Shown here: positions 42,619 through 50,671 of the stretch, piece after piece
Layout of the letters: each line of letters starts with the position of its first letter
Numbering within the stretch: position 1 is the first letter of the stretch
NCBI RefSeq assembly: GCF_003287355.1
Contig: NZ_QMIM01000012.1
Coordinates: 62,001 to 126,000, forward strand
Direction of reading: 5' to 3'
DNA: 64,000 nucleotides
From: Halorubrum sp. 48-1-W
Lineage (GTDB): Archaea > Halobacteriota > Halobacteria > Halobacteriales > Haloferacaceae
Notes under the pieces: generated by a model
Database searches by the model: none
Told to the model about the DNA's origin: nothing
What the model saw: the letters and a program-made list of their open reading frames with translations, nothing else
Translations under genes and position numbers: made by a program

Positions 42619-43836
42619 TCAGACCACGAACTCGAGCGGGTACTCCGTGAGGTTCTCGTGGCCGTCCTCGGTGACGACGACGAGGTCCTCGAGCCTGACG
42701 CCGCCGACGGCCGGGTCGTAGAGGCCGGGTTCGACGGTGACGACGTGGCCGGGCTCCAGCTCGCCGGCACCGCTCGCGAGCCGGGGCGACTCGTGGACGT
42801 CGAGGCCGATCCCGTGGCCCGTCGAGTGGATGAACCCCGTCTCCGTCTCGGGGTCGGTCCGGAACGTCGGCTCGCCGGCCGCCTCGTACACCTCGCAGGC
42901 GGCTGTGTGGACCTCCTCGCCGGTCGCGCCCGGTGCGACCGCCTCGAGGGCGGCCTCGAGCGCCCGCTTCGTGAGGTCGTACCACTCACGGGCAGCGGGG
43001 TCGGGCTCGCCGACGCAGAACGTTCGGGTCATGTCGGCGTGGTACTTGGTCGCCTTCGACCGGGGGAAGACGTCGACGATGATCGGCTCGTTCGCCCGGA
43101 GCGGGCCCGAGCCGCGGTCGTGCGGGTCGGCCGCCTGCGCGCCGCCGGCGACGATGGTCTCGTCGAGCGCGCAACCACGGCGCAACAGCGCGACCTCGAT
43201 CTCCTCCGCGACCCGCTCGCTGGTGAGCGGCGCTCCCTCGTACAGGAGCGTGCCAGGCTCGACGTCGTGGTCGCCCATGCTGTCCCCTTCCTCCGCGACG
43301 TCGCCGGCTACCTCCCCGTCGCCCGCGACGTCGGCCTCGGCGAGCAGCGACTCCGCGGCGCGCATCGCCGCCTCGTTCGCCCGTTGAGCCTCCCGGATCG
43401 CGTCTATCTCCTCGTCCGTCTTGACCGCCCGGACCGTCCCGAGGACGTCCTCGTCGTCGACGACGACGCCGACGCCGCGATCGCGAAGCGCGTCCGCGGT
43501 CCCGACCGGCCCGCGCGGCGGCACGGAGACGGACTCCACGCCCTTCCCCCGGACGAACCGCGCGTACATGTCGTACCGGTCGTCGCGCCCGCCGTACTCG
43601 TAGTCGTAGTCGGCGTGGCGTTCGACGGTGTCGGCTGTGGCCTCGGACCGGGCGCGGCCGTACTCGAGTCCGGAGACGAGCACGTGGACCTCGCCGTCGG
43701 CATACAGCGTGAGGAAGGGGTCGGGGCCGGTGAACCCGGAGAGGTACAGCTGGTTCGCGTCCTCCTGTGAGGCGTCGAGCAGGTATCCGTCGGTGTCGAT
43801 CCCGTCGAGCAGTCGGTCGAGCCGCGTCCGGTTCAT
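42619..43836 (-). CDS. M24 family metallopeptidase (Xaa-Pro dipeptidase type)
   Basis: 405 residues from ATG 43836. The pita-bread fold has the dinuclear metal ligands Asp in IIVDVFP, Asp in YHADMTRTF, His in STGHGIGLDVHE, Glu in TVEPGLY and Glu in VRLEDLVV. The N-terminal creatinase-like domain covers about 1-150. An acidic insert (GDGEVAGDVAEEGDSMGDHD) interrupts the domain junction. It cleaves peptides ahead of proline. A minus-strand TATA-like gatttggt at about 43860-43868 lies next to a 22-bp tandem array. Confidence 0.9.
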   Translation of the reverse strand: MNRTRLDRLLDGIDTDGYLLDASQEDANQLYLSGFTGPDPFLTLYADGEVHVLVSGLEYGRARSEATADTVERHADYDYEYGGRDDRYDMYARFVRGKGVESVSVPPRGPVGTADALRDRGVGVVVDDEDVLGTVRAVKTDEEIDAIREAQRANEAAMRAAESLLAEADVAGDGEVAGDVAEEGDSMGDHDVEPGTLLYEGAPLTSERVAEEIEVALLRRGCALDETIVAGGAQAADPHDRGSGPLRANEPIIVDVFPRSKATKYHADMTRTFCVGEPDPAAREWYDLTKRALEAALEAVAPGATGEEVHTAACEVYEAAGEPTFRTDPETETGFIHSTGHGIGLDVHESPRLASGAGELEPGHVVTVEPGLYDPAVGGVRLEDLVVVTEDGHENLTEYPLEFVV

Positions 43837-43866
43837 GTCGATCCCCTGGCACGGAGCACCAAATCG

Positions 43867-43932
43867 GTTGTCCTCGGCGGACGGAGCAGTTGTCCTCGGC
43901 GGACGGAGCTGTTGTCCTCGGCGGACGGAGCG
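43867..43932. repeat. 22-bp tandem repeat, three copies
   Basis: Units starting gttgtcctcggcggacggag lie at 43867-43888, 43889-43910 and 43911-43932; only the last base differs between units. They abut the putative core promoter of the M24 peptidase gene. The period (22 bp) and place match the arrays at 7035 and 14079, but the sequence is unrelated. Confidence 0.93.
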
Positions 43933-44128
43933 GTCGGTCTCACCGAGCGGGACGAACCGACCGTGGGAGACGGAACTCGGACGAAAACAATATATATTCG
44001 ATCCCGACTTCCCGACCCGGCGATAGGTCATGAAGAACCGTGACGAAATCTCGTCGGTAGATCTCGGGCTACTAGCGACCTATACCGGATCTATCGGCGT
44101 ATTTCGAATCCTCAGATCGTCCCAAATG

Positions 44129-44135
44129 TTTAAAT
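44129..44135 (+). promoter_or_regulatory. TATA box of the TFB gene
   Basis: tttaaat predicts a start near 44158 and so a leader of about 60 nt, unlike the leaderless genes around. Confidence 0.6.
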
Positions 44136-44166
44136 GTATCGCGCCCTTACCGATAGGTGAGGAAAG

Positions 44167-44189
44167 CCGAAAGCAGACTCATCTTTCGG
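44167..44189 (+). promoter_or_regulatory. Hairpin in the TFB mRNA leader
   Basis: ccgaaag (44167-44173) and ctttcgg (44183-44189) form a perfect 7-bp stem with a 9-nt loop, inside the predicted leader about 31 nt before the ATG. It could affect translation start; there is no Shine-Dalgarno sequence. Confidence 0.5.
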
Positions 44190-44220
44190 TCCCGCGGTCG
44201 GTCCCCCCCAAACCAACACA

Positions 44221-45195
44221 ATGAGCGACAACGTTCGAACCTACACGACGGAACACGCCGACGACGAACGAGAGAGCGAGTCGGCGGCGGACGAGGAACT
44301 ACGCTGCCCCGAGTGCGACGGCCAACTCGCTACCGACACCGAACACGGCGAGACGGTGTGTGCTGACTGCGGGCTCGTCGTCGAGGAGGACGAGATCGAC
44401 CGCGGGCCGGAGTGGCGCGCGTTCGACTCCCGCGAGAAGGACCAGAAGTCCCGCGTGGGCGCGCCCACGACGAACATGATGCACGACAAGGGGCTGTCGA
44501 CCAACATCGGCTGGCAGGACAAGGACGCGTACGGCAAGTCCCTCTCGAGCCGCCAGCGCGAGAAGATGCAGCGACTCCGCACCTGGAACGAGCGGTTCCG
44601 GACGCGCGACTCGAAGGAGCGCAACCTGAAGCAGGCGCTCGGCGAGATCGATCGGATGGCCTCGGCGCTCGGACTCCCGGACAACGTCCGCGAGACCGCC
44701 TCCGTCATCTACCGCCGCGCGCTCGACGAGGACCTGCTTCCCGGCAGGTCCATCGAGGGCGTCGCGACCGCCTCGCTGTACGCCGCTGCCCGGCAGGCCG
44801 GGACTCCCCGGAGCCTCGAGGAGATCGCGGGCGTCTCTCGTGTGGAAAAAGACGAGATCGCCCGGACGTACCGCTACGTCGTCCGTGAACTCAAACTGGA
44901 GATCCGACCGGCCGACCCGGGGAGTTACGTGCCGCGGTTCGCCTCCGATCTCGGTCTCTCGGACGAGTCGGAGCGTCGTGCCCGACGGCTCCTCGACACC
45001 GCGAAATCCCAGGGGATCCACAGCGGGAAGTCGCCGGTCGGGCTCGCGGCTGCCGCCGTCTATGCCGCCGCCCTCCTCACCAACGAGAAGGTGACCCAGA
45101 GCGAGGTGAGCGAGGTCGCGAACATCTCCGAGGTCACCATCCGCAACCGCTACCACGAACTGCTCGAGGCCGAGGACAGCATCGCCGTCAACTAG
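44221..45195 (+). CDS. tfb: Transcription initiation factor IIB (TFB)
   Basis: 324 residues. Zinc ribbon C29/C32 (CPEC) and C47/C50 (CADC); B-finger/linker GPEWRAFDSREKDQKSRVGAPTT; two cyclin repeats (about 125-215 and 220-318) with SLYAAARQAGTPRSLEEIAGVSRVEKDEI and LAAAAVYAAALLTNEKVTQSEVSEVANISEVTIRNRYHEL. It bridges TBP-bound TATA DNA and RNA polymerase. Haloarchaea carry several TFBs; which one this is cannot be told. A TBP-like half protein lies 5 kb downstream. Confidence 0.96.
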   Translation: MSDNVRTYTTEHADDERESESAADEELRCPECDGQLATDTEHGETVCADCGLVVEEDEIDRGPEWRAFDSREKDQKSRVGAPTTNMMHDKGLSTNIGWQDKDAYGKSLSSRQREKMQRLRTWNERFRTRDSKERNLKQALGEIDRMASALGLPDNVRETASVIYRRALDEDLLPGRSIEGVATASLYAAARQAGTPRSLEEIAGVSRVEKDEIARTYRYVVRELKLEIRPADPGSYVPRFASDLGLSDESERRARRLLDTAKSQGIHSGKSPVGLAAAAVYAAALLTNEKVTQSEVSEVANISEVTIRNRYHELLEAEDSIAVN

Positions 45196-45314
45196 TCGGC
45201 TCGACGCCGACGAGGCCGTCATATCCGGAGGGCCGACCACGGTGGCGAACGGACTCGACGGACGCGTCGGGCGCGTCCCGAACACACAAATCGTGTCGAG
45301 CCGAGAGGGTCGGT

Positions 45315-45812
45315 ATGGAGACGACCCGTCACTTCACGGCGACCACCTACGTCGTCAACGACGGCGCGACGGCGCTTCACAAGCACGACCGGTTGGGGAT
45401 CCACCTCCCGCCGGGCGGACACGTCGAGCGCGACGAGCTGCCGCACGAGGCGGCGATACGGGAGGTTCGCGAGGAGATCGGACTCGAGGCCGAGCTCGTC
45501 GCCGACCGCGCCGACGTCGAGACGCCGAACGGTCGGCCGTTGCCGGAGCCGGCTCACCAGCTACTCTACGACATCGACGTCCATCCCGACGGGTCAGTGA
45601 GCCACCAGCACATCGATCACCTCTATTACGCGCGGGTTCCCTCCCGCCGGATCGATCCGAACGGGGACGGCGAGGCCGACGCCGAGGCGTGGTCGTGGTA
45701 CACCCCCGAAGAGCTACGGGCGGGCGGCTTCGACGCGGACGTGATCGCGCTGGGTAGTGAGGCGATAGCGACGGTGGACGACACGGCCGGATCCGGCCGA
45801 TCCGGCGTCTGA
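45315..45812 (+). CDS. NUDIX hydrolase
   Basis: 165 residues. The Nudix box G-5x-E-7x-REUxEE-2x-U occupies 34-56 (GGHVERDELPHEAAIREVREE, then IGL). It hydrolyses a nucleoside diphosphate linked to X, substrate open. The C-terminus (DDTAGSGRSGV) is disordered. Confidence 0.9.
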   Translation: METTRHFTATTYVVNDGATALHKHDRLGIHLPPGGHVERDELPHEAAIREVREEIGLEAELVADRADVETPNGRPLPEPAHQLLYDIDVHPDGSVSHQHIDHLYYARVPSRRIDPNGDGEADAEAWSWYTPEELRAGGFDADVIALGSEAIATVDDTAGSGRSGV

Positions 45813-45856
45813 CGGTCCGGAAAGTATTTGGGTCGGTGTCGGGGAATACCGGTAAG

Positions 45857-48190
45857 ATGGACGCACAGCGAAGGGAGGAGATCACCGGGTGGGACACACG
45901 GGAGTTCGAGGGGGGCTTCGACGGGCTCCGCCGGTTCGCGGACCGTGGCTTCTCGGGCGCGGCGACCGACGGTACCGGGTGGTTGTTCATGCTCGAGGGT
46001 CGCGTCGTCGGGACCGTCGACGCGACCCTCGACGCGTTCGTGGACGCCGCCGGAACGATATACCAGGCGCCCCACGAGGCGCTTCCGGTGCTTTTCGCGA
46101 TGCAGGAACGGGGAGGCGAACAGCGGGCACGGTACTACACGAAGGACACGCCGCTCTCGGAGGCCGACGACAAACTCTCACAGGGTGGGTTCACCGGCTA
46201 CGTCGAACTCGCCGAGAACGTGCTCTCCGGCGACTACTACGTCGCCTACACCGCCGGTGAGTCGATGGCGGCCGCGTTCGTCGGGAACTCGCGGCGGCTC
46301 GAGACCGGCGAGGACGCCTTCGCGCTGGCGAACGACGAGGTCGGGATCTACACCGTCTACGAGGTCGACCTCGACGTCAGGGAGATCCCGGAGGCCGCGG
46401 GCGCCGCCGGGAGTAACGCGGAGAGCGAGGTGGACCGATCCGACGACACCGGGTCCGCCGTCGGCGGCGTTGGCACGGACGGAGTCGAAGCGGAAGGGGA
46501 GACTGTAGACGGCGAGGAAGCAGTGACGGTAGACGACGAGGAAGCAGTGACGGTAGACGACGAGGAAGCAGTGACGGTAGACGACGCGAAAGCAGTGACG
46601 GTAGACGAGGAAGGAGACACTGTAGACGACGAGGAAGGGGAGACTGTAGACGAGGAAGGAGACACTGTAGACGACGAGAGCGAAGGGACGGATCGGGAGG
46701 GGCGGTCCCGCCCGGCAGTCGGATCGGACGACACCGAAACTGGGAGGAGCGACGCTGTGGCGGCGGAGCGAAACGCCGCGACAGCGGAGCGAAACGCCAC
46801 GGGACAGCCGACCGCCCAGGAGTCGGGAACGCGAACCGACAGCCGGACCGGGACGTCGGCCGGGTCGGACAGGCCGTCGGCCGGGTCGGACGGCGCCTCC
46901 GAGGACGTCTTCTCGGAGGAGGCGCAGTGGCGCGAGACGAAGTCGATCCCCGCGCTCGACCCGTCCGAGACCAGCGAGCGCGGCGAGAACCCGTCGTCGG
47001 GGCGTGCGAATCGGCGACAGGGGACCGCCACGGGACGGACCGGTAGGTCGCCCGGAGCCTCGAGCCCGTCACGAACCGACGGGGCCGTATCCGAGGGATC
47101 GACGTCCGGGGAGAGTTCCGCCGGAGGATCGTCGCCGAGCCCGCGCTCGACGGAGCGGGCCGGCTCGGGGCGGGCCGCCGTCTCGGGACGGACTCCGGAC
47201 GGGGTTCGCGAACGGATCGAGGAGCTCGAGTCGGCGCTCACGACGGCCGAGGACGCCCGCGAGGAGGTGGCGGCCGAGCGCGACAGACTCGAGGCCCAAC
47301 GCGACGAACTCCGCGAAGAACTGGACGGGGTGACGACCGAGCGTGACGAGATTGAAGCGGAGCGGGACCGCCTCGAGGGGGAACTCGAACGGCTCCGTTC
47401 GGAGGCCGATCGCCTCCGCGAACAGCTCGATCGGGCGGAGTCACGTCTCCCGGACGGCGACCGGAGCCTGCCACCTGTCGAGGCGCGCGCCGGGACCAAC
47501 CTGTTCATCAGATACGATTCGAAGGGCGGCGCGACGCTCGAGGACGCCCACGACGGGGCAGTCGACCGCGAGGAGCTCCGGCAGAACCTCCGGATCGAAC
47601 ACCACACGAGCTTCGAGACCGAGGGACTGCTCGTCGACGGCGAGCCGTTCGAGTCGTTCCTCCGGGGGACGATGGAGTACGGGTTCACCCGATGGCTCGT
47701 CGAGGAACTCCCCTTCGAGATCGGCGAGACGGGCAACGGGAGCGCGCTACGCGAACTCTACGACGCGCTTCCCGAGATCGACCGCGCCGAGATCGGCGGC
47801 AGTGTCTCCGTCGTGATCCGGGAGAACGGCGAGGAGACCCGCGAGCAGCGCGAGTTCGACCTGGTGTTGCGCGACCGGATGGGCAACCCGCTCTTCGTCG
47901 CCGAGCTCAACGACTCGCGCGCGCCGACTGCGGGCGCGACCCTGGAGTCGCTCGTCGCGAACGGCGGCGTGATCGCGGAGTCGAACGAGGGGTTCGCCGC
48001 GGCGTTCGCGGTGACGGCGAGCTTCTTCGAGCCCGACGCGTTGGAGGCCGCGAGCGACGCGGTCGGCGGGGGGCTGTTCAGCCGCTCCAAGCGGAAGAGC
48101 TTCGTGAAGCTCTCGCGCAAGCGTGGGTACCACCTGTGTCTCGTGGAGTCACGCGAGGGCGGGTTCCACCTCACGGTCCCGGACCTGTAG
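45857..48190 (+). CDS. Large acidic coiled-coil protein, haloarchaeal (DUF7527-like)
   Basis: 777 residues from ATG 45857. An N-terminal conserved domain (about 1-185: GWDTREFEGGFDGLRRFADRG ... YTKDTPLSEADDKLSQGGFTGYVELAENVLSGDYYVAYTAG) is followed by an acidic repeat (EAVTVDDE, about 215-275, from an 18-24-bp nucleotide repeat at 46500-46680), a disordered Ser/Gly linker, a long coiled coil (about 445-540, many DRLEAERDELREEL-type heptads) and a C-terminal globular domain (550-777). It is cytoplasmic with no TM segment. The role is unknown; structure suggests a scaffold. The repeat region probably varies in length among strains. Confidence 0.72.
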   Translation: MDAQRREEITGWDTREFEGGFDGLRRFADRGFSGAATDGTGWLFMLEGRVVGTVDATLDAFVDAAGTIYQAPHEALPVLFAMQERGGEQRARYYTKDTPLSEADDKLSQGGFTGYVELAENVLSGDYYVAYTAGESMAAAFVGNSRRLETGEDAFALANDEVGIYTVYEVDLDVREIPEAAGAAGSNAESEVDRSDDTGSAVGGVGTDGVEAEGETVDGEEAVTVDDEEAVTVDDEEAVTVDDAKAVTVDEEGDTVDDEEGETVDEEGDTVDDESEGTDREGRSRPAVGSDDTETGRSDAVAAERNAATAERNATGQPTAQESGTRTDSRTGTSAGSDRPSAGSDGASEDVFSEEAQWRETKSIPALDPSETSERGENPSSGRANRRQGTATGRTGRSPGASSPSRTDGAVSEGSTSGESSAGGSSPSPRSTERAGSGRAAVSGRTPDGVRERIEELESALTTAEDAREEVAAERDRLEAQRDELREELDGVTTERDEIEAERDRLEGELERLRSEADRLREQLDRAESRLPDGDRSLPPVEARAGTNLFIRYDSKGGATLEDAHDGAVDREELRQNLRIEHHTSFETEGLLVDGEPFESFLRGTMEYGFTRWLVEELPFEIGETGNGSALRELYDALPEIDRAEIGGSVSVVIRENGEETREQREFDLVLRDRMGNPLFVAELNDSRAPTAGATLESLVANGGVIAESNEGFAAAFAVTASFFEPDALEAASDAVGGGLFSRSKRKSFVKLSRKRGYHLCLVESREGGFHLTVPDL

Positions 48191-48303
48191 TAGAGACGGG
48201 TCTCGTCGGCGGGAAAACGGTCGGTCGTCGGTGAAGTCGACAGGTCGGGCGGGCGCCGCGTCGAACCGGATCCGAACTCCTCGGGCAACTCCGAGTTCCG
48301 CGA

Positions 48304-48609
48304 TCAGTTCTCGACTTCGGCGGCGTCGTCGATCCGCATCGAGCCGAGCTTCTGGACCGTGTGATCGAGCTTCTCGTCGAGTTCGTCGACGAACTCGTGG
48401 GTGCGCTCCGTCGTTATCGCGCCCTGACTGGAGGGTTCGATGAGGTTCTCCTCCTCGAGGACGCGAAGCGAATACCGAACCTTGTGGTGGGGGTAGCCCG
48501 TCTCGTTGGACATCTTCACGATCCCGATCGGTTCGTTCTCGATGACCATCCGCAACACCTGCAGGTGCCGCTCCAGCATATCTACCTCTTTCTCGAGTCG
48601 ATCTATCAT
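48304..48609 (-). CDS. Small winged-helix DNA-binding protein
   Basis: 101 residues from ATG 48609. The start MIDRLEKEVDMLERHLQVLR, then NEPIGIVKMSNETGYPHHKVRYSLRVLEEENLIEPS is a winged HTH, with the recognition helix YPHHKVRYSLRVLEEENLI. The frame extends to 48690, but a palindromic TATA box (cttttaaaag, 48635-48644) about 30 nt upstream of ATG 48609 marks this as the leaderless start. It is widely conserved in haloarchaea as a regulator of unknown target. Confidence 0.85.
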   Translation of the reverse strand: MIDRLEKEVDMLERHLQVLRMVIENEPIGIVKMSNETGYPHHKVRYSLRVLEEENLIEPSSQGAITTERTHEFVDELDEKLDHTVQKLGSMRIDDAAEVEN

Positions 48610-48634
48610 GCCATATGTTAACTCGTCATGCCCC

Positions 48635-48644
48635 CTTTTAAAAG
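48635..48644 (-). promoter_or_regulatory. TATA box of the winged-helix gene
   Basis: cttttaaaag is its own reverse complement and lies 30 nt before the ATG at 48609 on the minus strand; this decides the start codon. Confidence 0.65.
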
Positions 48645-48801
48645 TTGTTGTCGAGCTGGGGAGGGCGAATTCCGGCCTACGGTTTGACATGGGAGTAGTT
48701 AACGGTTCGGATCACGGAGGCGACAGCCGACGTCCTCACGTACGTTTTATCCGGGCGTTCGAGATCAGATCGTCACCAGCAGGGGGATCGCCGACGCCAG
48801 C

Positions 48802-49806
48802 TCACTGCCGTGACGCCCTCACCGCGTACAGGGATCCGTCTTCGCTCCCGACGTAGACTGCCCCCTCTACCACCGTCGGTGAGGACGAGATCCCGCCGTC
48901 GGTCTGGACGGTCCACCGTTCGGTACCAGCGGCCGCATCCACCGCGTACAGGTTCTCGTCGGCACTTCCGACGTATACGGTATCACGGACCACCGCAGGC
49001 GACGAGTGGATCCAACTCCCGGCTTCGAAGGTCCAGTGTACGGCACCGTCGTCGGTAGCCACCGCAGACAGGCGGCCGCCATCGTCCCCGACGTATACGG
49101 TGCCCGTTCCTATGGCTGGCGATGAATCGACCGCATCCCCGGTTTCGAAGCGCCACTGCTCGGTACCGATGGTTGCGTACACCGCGTATAGATACGACGT
49201 TCCGGTAGGTGAGTTGGTTCCGACGTAGACAGTCCCGTCAGCCACCGTCGGGGAGGCGACGTAGCCACCAGTTTCGAAGGCCCACCGCTCGTCACCAGTA
49301 GTAGCGTGTACCGCGTACAAGTTTTCGTCCCAGCTCCCGACGTAGACCGTCCCGTCCGTGACCACCGGCGAAGCTGAGATCTCTCCCCCGGTCTCGAACG
49401 TCCACGTCTCGGCCCCGGTAGCCGCATCCACTGCGTACAAATGTTCGTCCCAGCTCCCGATATAGACCGTCCCGTCTACCATCGCCGGCGAGGAATCGAT
49501 CCGGGACCCCGTCTCGAAGTTCCACCGCTCGGTGCCAGTGCTCGCGTCTACCGCATACAGGCTCGCGTCGACGCTCCCGACGTAGACCGTCCCGTCTCGC
49601 ACGGTTGGCGAACTCACCACTGGGGCGTCAGTTTCGAAACGCCACAGTGGCGCGCCGGTGGTCGTGTCTATCGCGTACAGGAATCCATCGTCACTTCCAA
49701 CGTAGACGGTCTCGTTCACCACCGTCGGCGAGGAAGCGATCGAGCTTCCGGTTTCGAAGGTCCAAAGCAGCTCCCCAGCATCCCCCTCAGATTGCTCTCG
49801 TTTCAT
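48802..49806 (-). CDS. Eight-repeat PQQ-type beta-propeller protein without a signal peptide
   Basis: 334 residues from ATG 49806. After 12 acidic residues come eight repeats of about 40 residues, each with W-x-F-E-T-G, S-S-P-x-V and T-V-Y-V-G-S-x-D-x-x-L-Y-A-V-D-A-x-T-G-x-E. This should fold as one eight-bladed propeller. There is no Tat or Sec signal, whereas most haloarchaeal PQQ-propellers are exported. No PQQ dehydrogenase residues are recognisable; it is probably a binding scaffold. The repeats are alike, as after recent duplication. Probably co-transcribed with the TBP-like gene upstream (90-bp gap). Confidence 0.85.
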   Translation of the reverse strand: MKREQSEGDAGELLWTFETGSSIASSPTVVNETVYVGSDDGFLYAIDTTTGAPLWRFETDAPVVSSPTVRDGTVYVGSVDASLYAVDASTGTERWNFETGSRIDSSPAMVDGTVYIGSWDEHLYAVDAATGAETWTFETGGEISASPVVTDGTVYVGSWDENLYAVHATTGDERWAFETGGYVASPTVADGTVYVGTNSPTGTSYLYAVYATIGTEQWRFETGDAVDSSPAIGTGTVYVGDDGGRLSAVATDDGAVHWTFEAGSWIHSSPAVVRDTVYVGSADENLYAVDAAAGTERWTVQTDGGISSSPTVVEGAVYVGSEDGSLYAVRASRQ

Positions 49807-49896
49807 GTTCCGATCACGTGGATCCAGCGGCGAGGTGAGTTGGTTTCCGACCACGTCCGCCGATGCCGGATCGGCGAGATCCGGGCGTGGCAGACG

Positions 49897-50325
49897 TCAC
49901 GAGTCATCGTCGTAGCCCAGCGTCTCTACGGACGGAGGAGTCAACGAGAACGGGACGGTTCGTACGTTCGTAGAGATCTCCGGAGTGTGAGCGTCCACGA
50001 TCAATCCGAGATCGTCTAACGTATCGATCACGTTCGAGACTGCCGACCTCGCGTGTGTTTCCTCCGTCGCGTCGATCGAAAGGACGGTCCCATCTCCGGA
50101 GACGACAACCGTCGTCGGGAGATCGTCCGGCTGATACACGACACCGGGAAACGTCGCCTCATCGTACAGACAGTCCGATTCACCCAACGCGATCGCGACG
50201 GATTCGAGTGAGAACGCCTGATCGAACCTGGCATACGCTGTGGCGTCACCCTCGTAGAGATCGACGGGGAGATCGGCCACCTGAGCGCGGATCTCTTCCG
50301 GCGGGATCGTGTTCGTCGACATCAT
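49897..50325 (-). CDS. Single-repeat TBP-like protein
   Basis: 142 residues (ATG 50325 or 50322). Residues 35-111 align with one half-repeat of archaeal TBP: FSLESVAIALGESDCLYDEA, TFPGVVYQPDD (with the FPGLVY core and its DNA-kinking Phe), VVVSGDGTVLSIDAT (where TBP has LIFxSGKxVxTGAK) and ARSAVSNVIDTLDDLGLI (final helix). The second Phe and the Lys residues of the DNA face are lost, and there is no second repeat; N- and C-terminal extensions (1-34, 112-142) look disordered. The function is unknown. A minus-strand TATA (cgtttaatct, 50345-50354) sits at the leaderless distance. Confidence 0.72.
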   Translation of the reverse strand: MMSTNTIPPEEIRAQVADLPVDLYEGDATAYARFDQAFSLESVAIALGESDCLYDEATFPGVVYQPDDLPTTVVVSGDGTVLSIDATEETHARSAVSNVIDTLDDLGLIVDAHTPEISTNVRTVPFSLTPPSVETLGYDDDS

Positions 50326-50671
50326 CCGTGTGTGCTACCGGTCCAGATTAAACGTTATGATAACCGACACAATTCGAGGTCGAACCATCGAATATGTAAG
50401 AGAAAATGGGATTTCAGGAATAACGGATATTCAGAGAACGCAAGGGAGACGGGGAAACGAAATCAGCGATACGCACGGGTACGGCACGTTTCGAGTGGCG
50501 TCCACGCGTCGATGCTCGTTTTGTTGATCGATCGGAAGACCGCTCCGCCAGTGAGATGGCACGAACGACGATATCTGCCGACAGTGCGTACGGGATCCAT
50601 ACACGTTCGTGCCGTGATCGCGACGACGGACCGTAATCGGTTTTACCCCCCGGTTGGAAGGGAGGAGCGGT
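50326..50671. other. 346-bp low-GC intergenic region with possible gene remnant
   Basis: Between the divergent TBP-like gene and purA. The first 180 bp are clearly AT-richer than the genome. A plus-strand frame 50357-50527 (56 residues, MITDTIRGRTIEYVRENGIS ...) reads like the start of a DNA-binding protein but has few acidic residues and no promoter; it may be a remnant. The TATA box at 50638-50647 is the purA promoter; between 50530 and 50630 I see nothing. Confidence 0.6.
50638..50647 (+). promoter_or_regulatory. TATA box of purA
   Basis: cggttttacc is centred about 29 nt before ATG 50672, predicting a leaderless mRNA and supporting that start over ATG 50654. Confidence 0.65.

Larger units (their letters stand above)
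43837..44220. other. 384-bp region: 22-bp array, two TATA boxes, TFB leader hairpin
   Basis: From the peptidase start to the TFB start. It holds the 22-bp array at 43867-43932, a TATA-like aatatatatt at 43989-43998, the TFB core promoter tttaaat at 44129-44135 and the hairpin at 44167-44189. An open frame 44030-44224 (64 residues, low acidic content) has a TATA box about 36 nt upstream and its TGA overlaps the TFB ATG, but its composition is not haloarchaeal, so I leave it as a candidate only. Confidence 0.7.

Noticed and set aside
44030-44224. 64-residue protein ahead of TFB as a gene
   Set aside because: It has few acidic residues and codon use unlike neighbouring genes, and it contains the TFB promoter; kept only as a finding, not as a CDS.
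50357-50527. 56-residue HTH-like protein in the low-GC gap
   Set aside because: No promoter, non-haloarchaeal composition and no good match to an HTH; may be a remnant.
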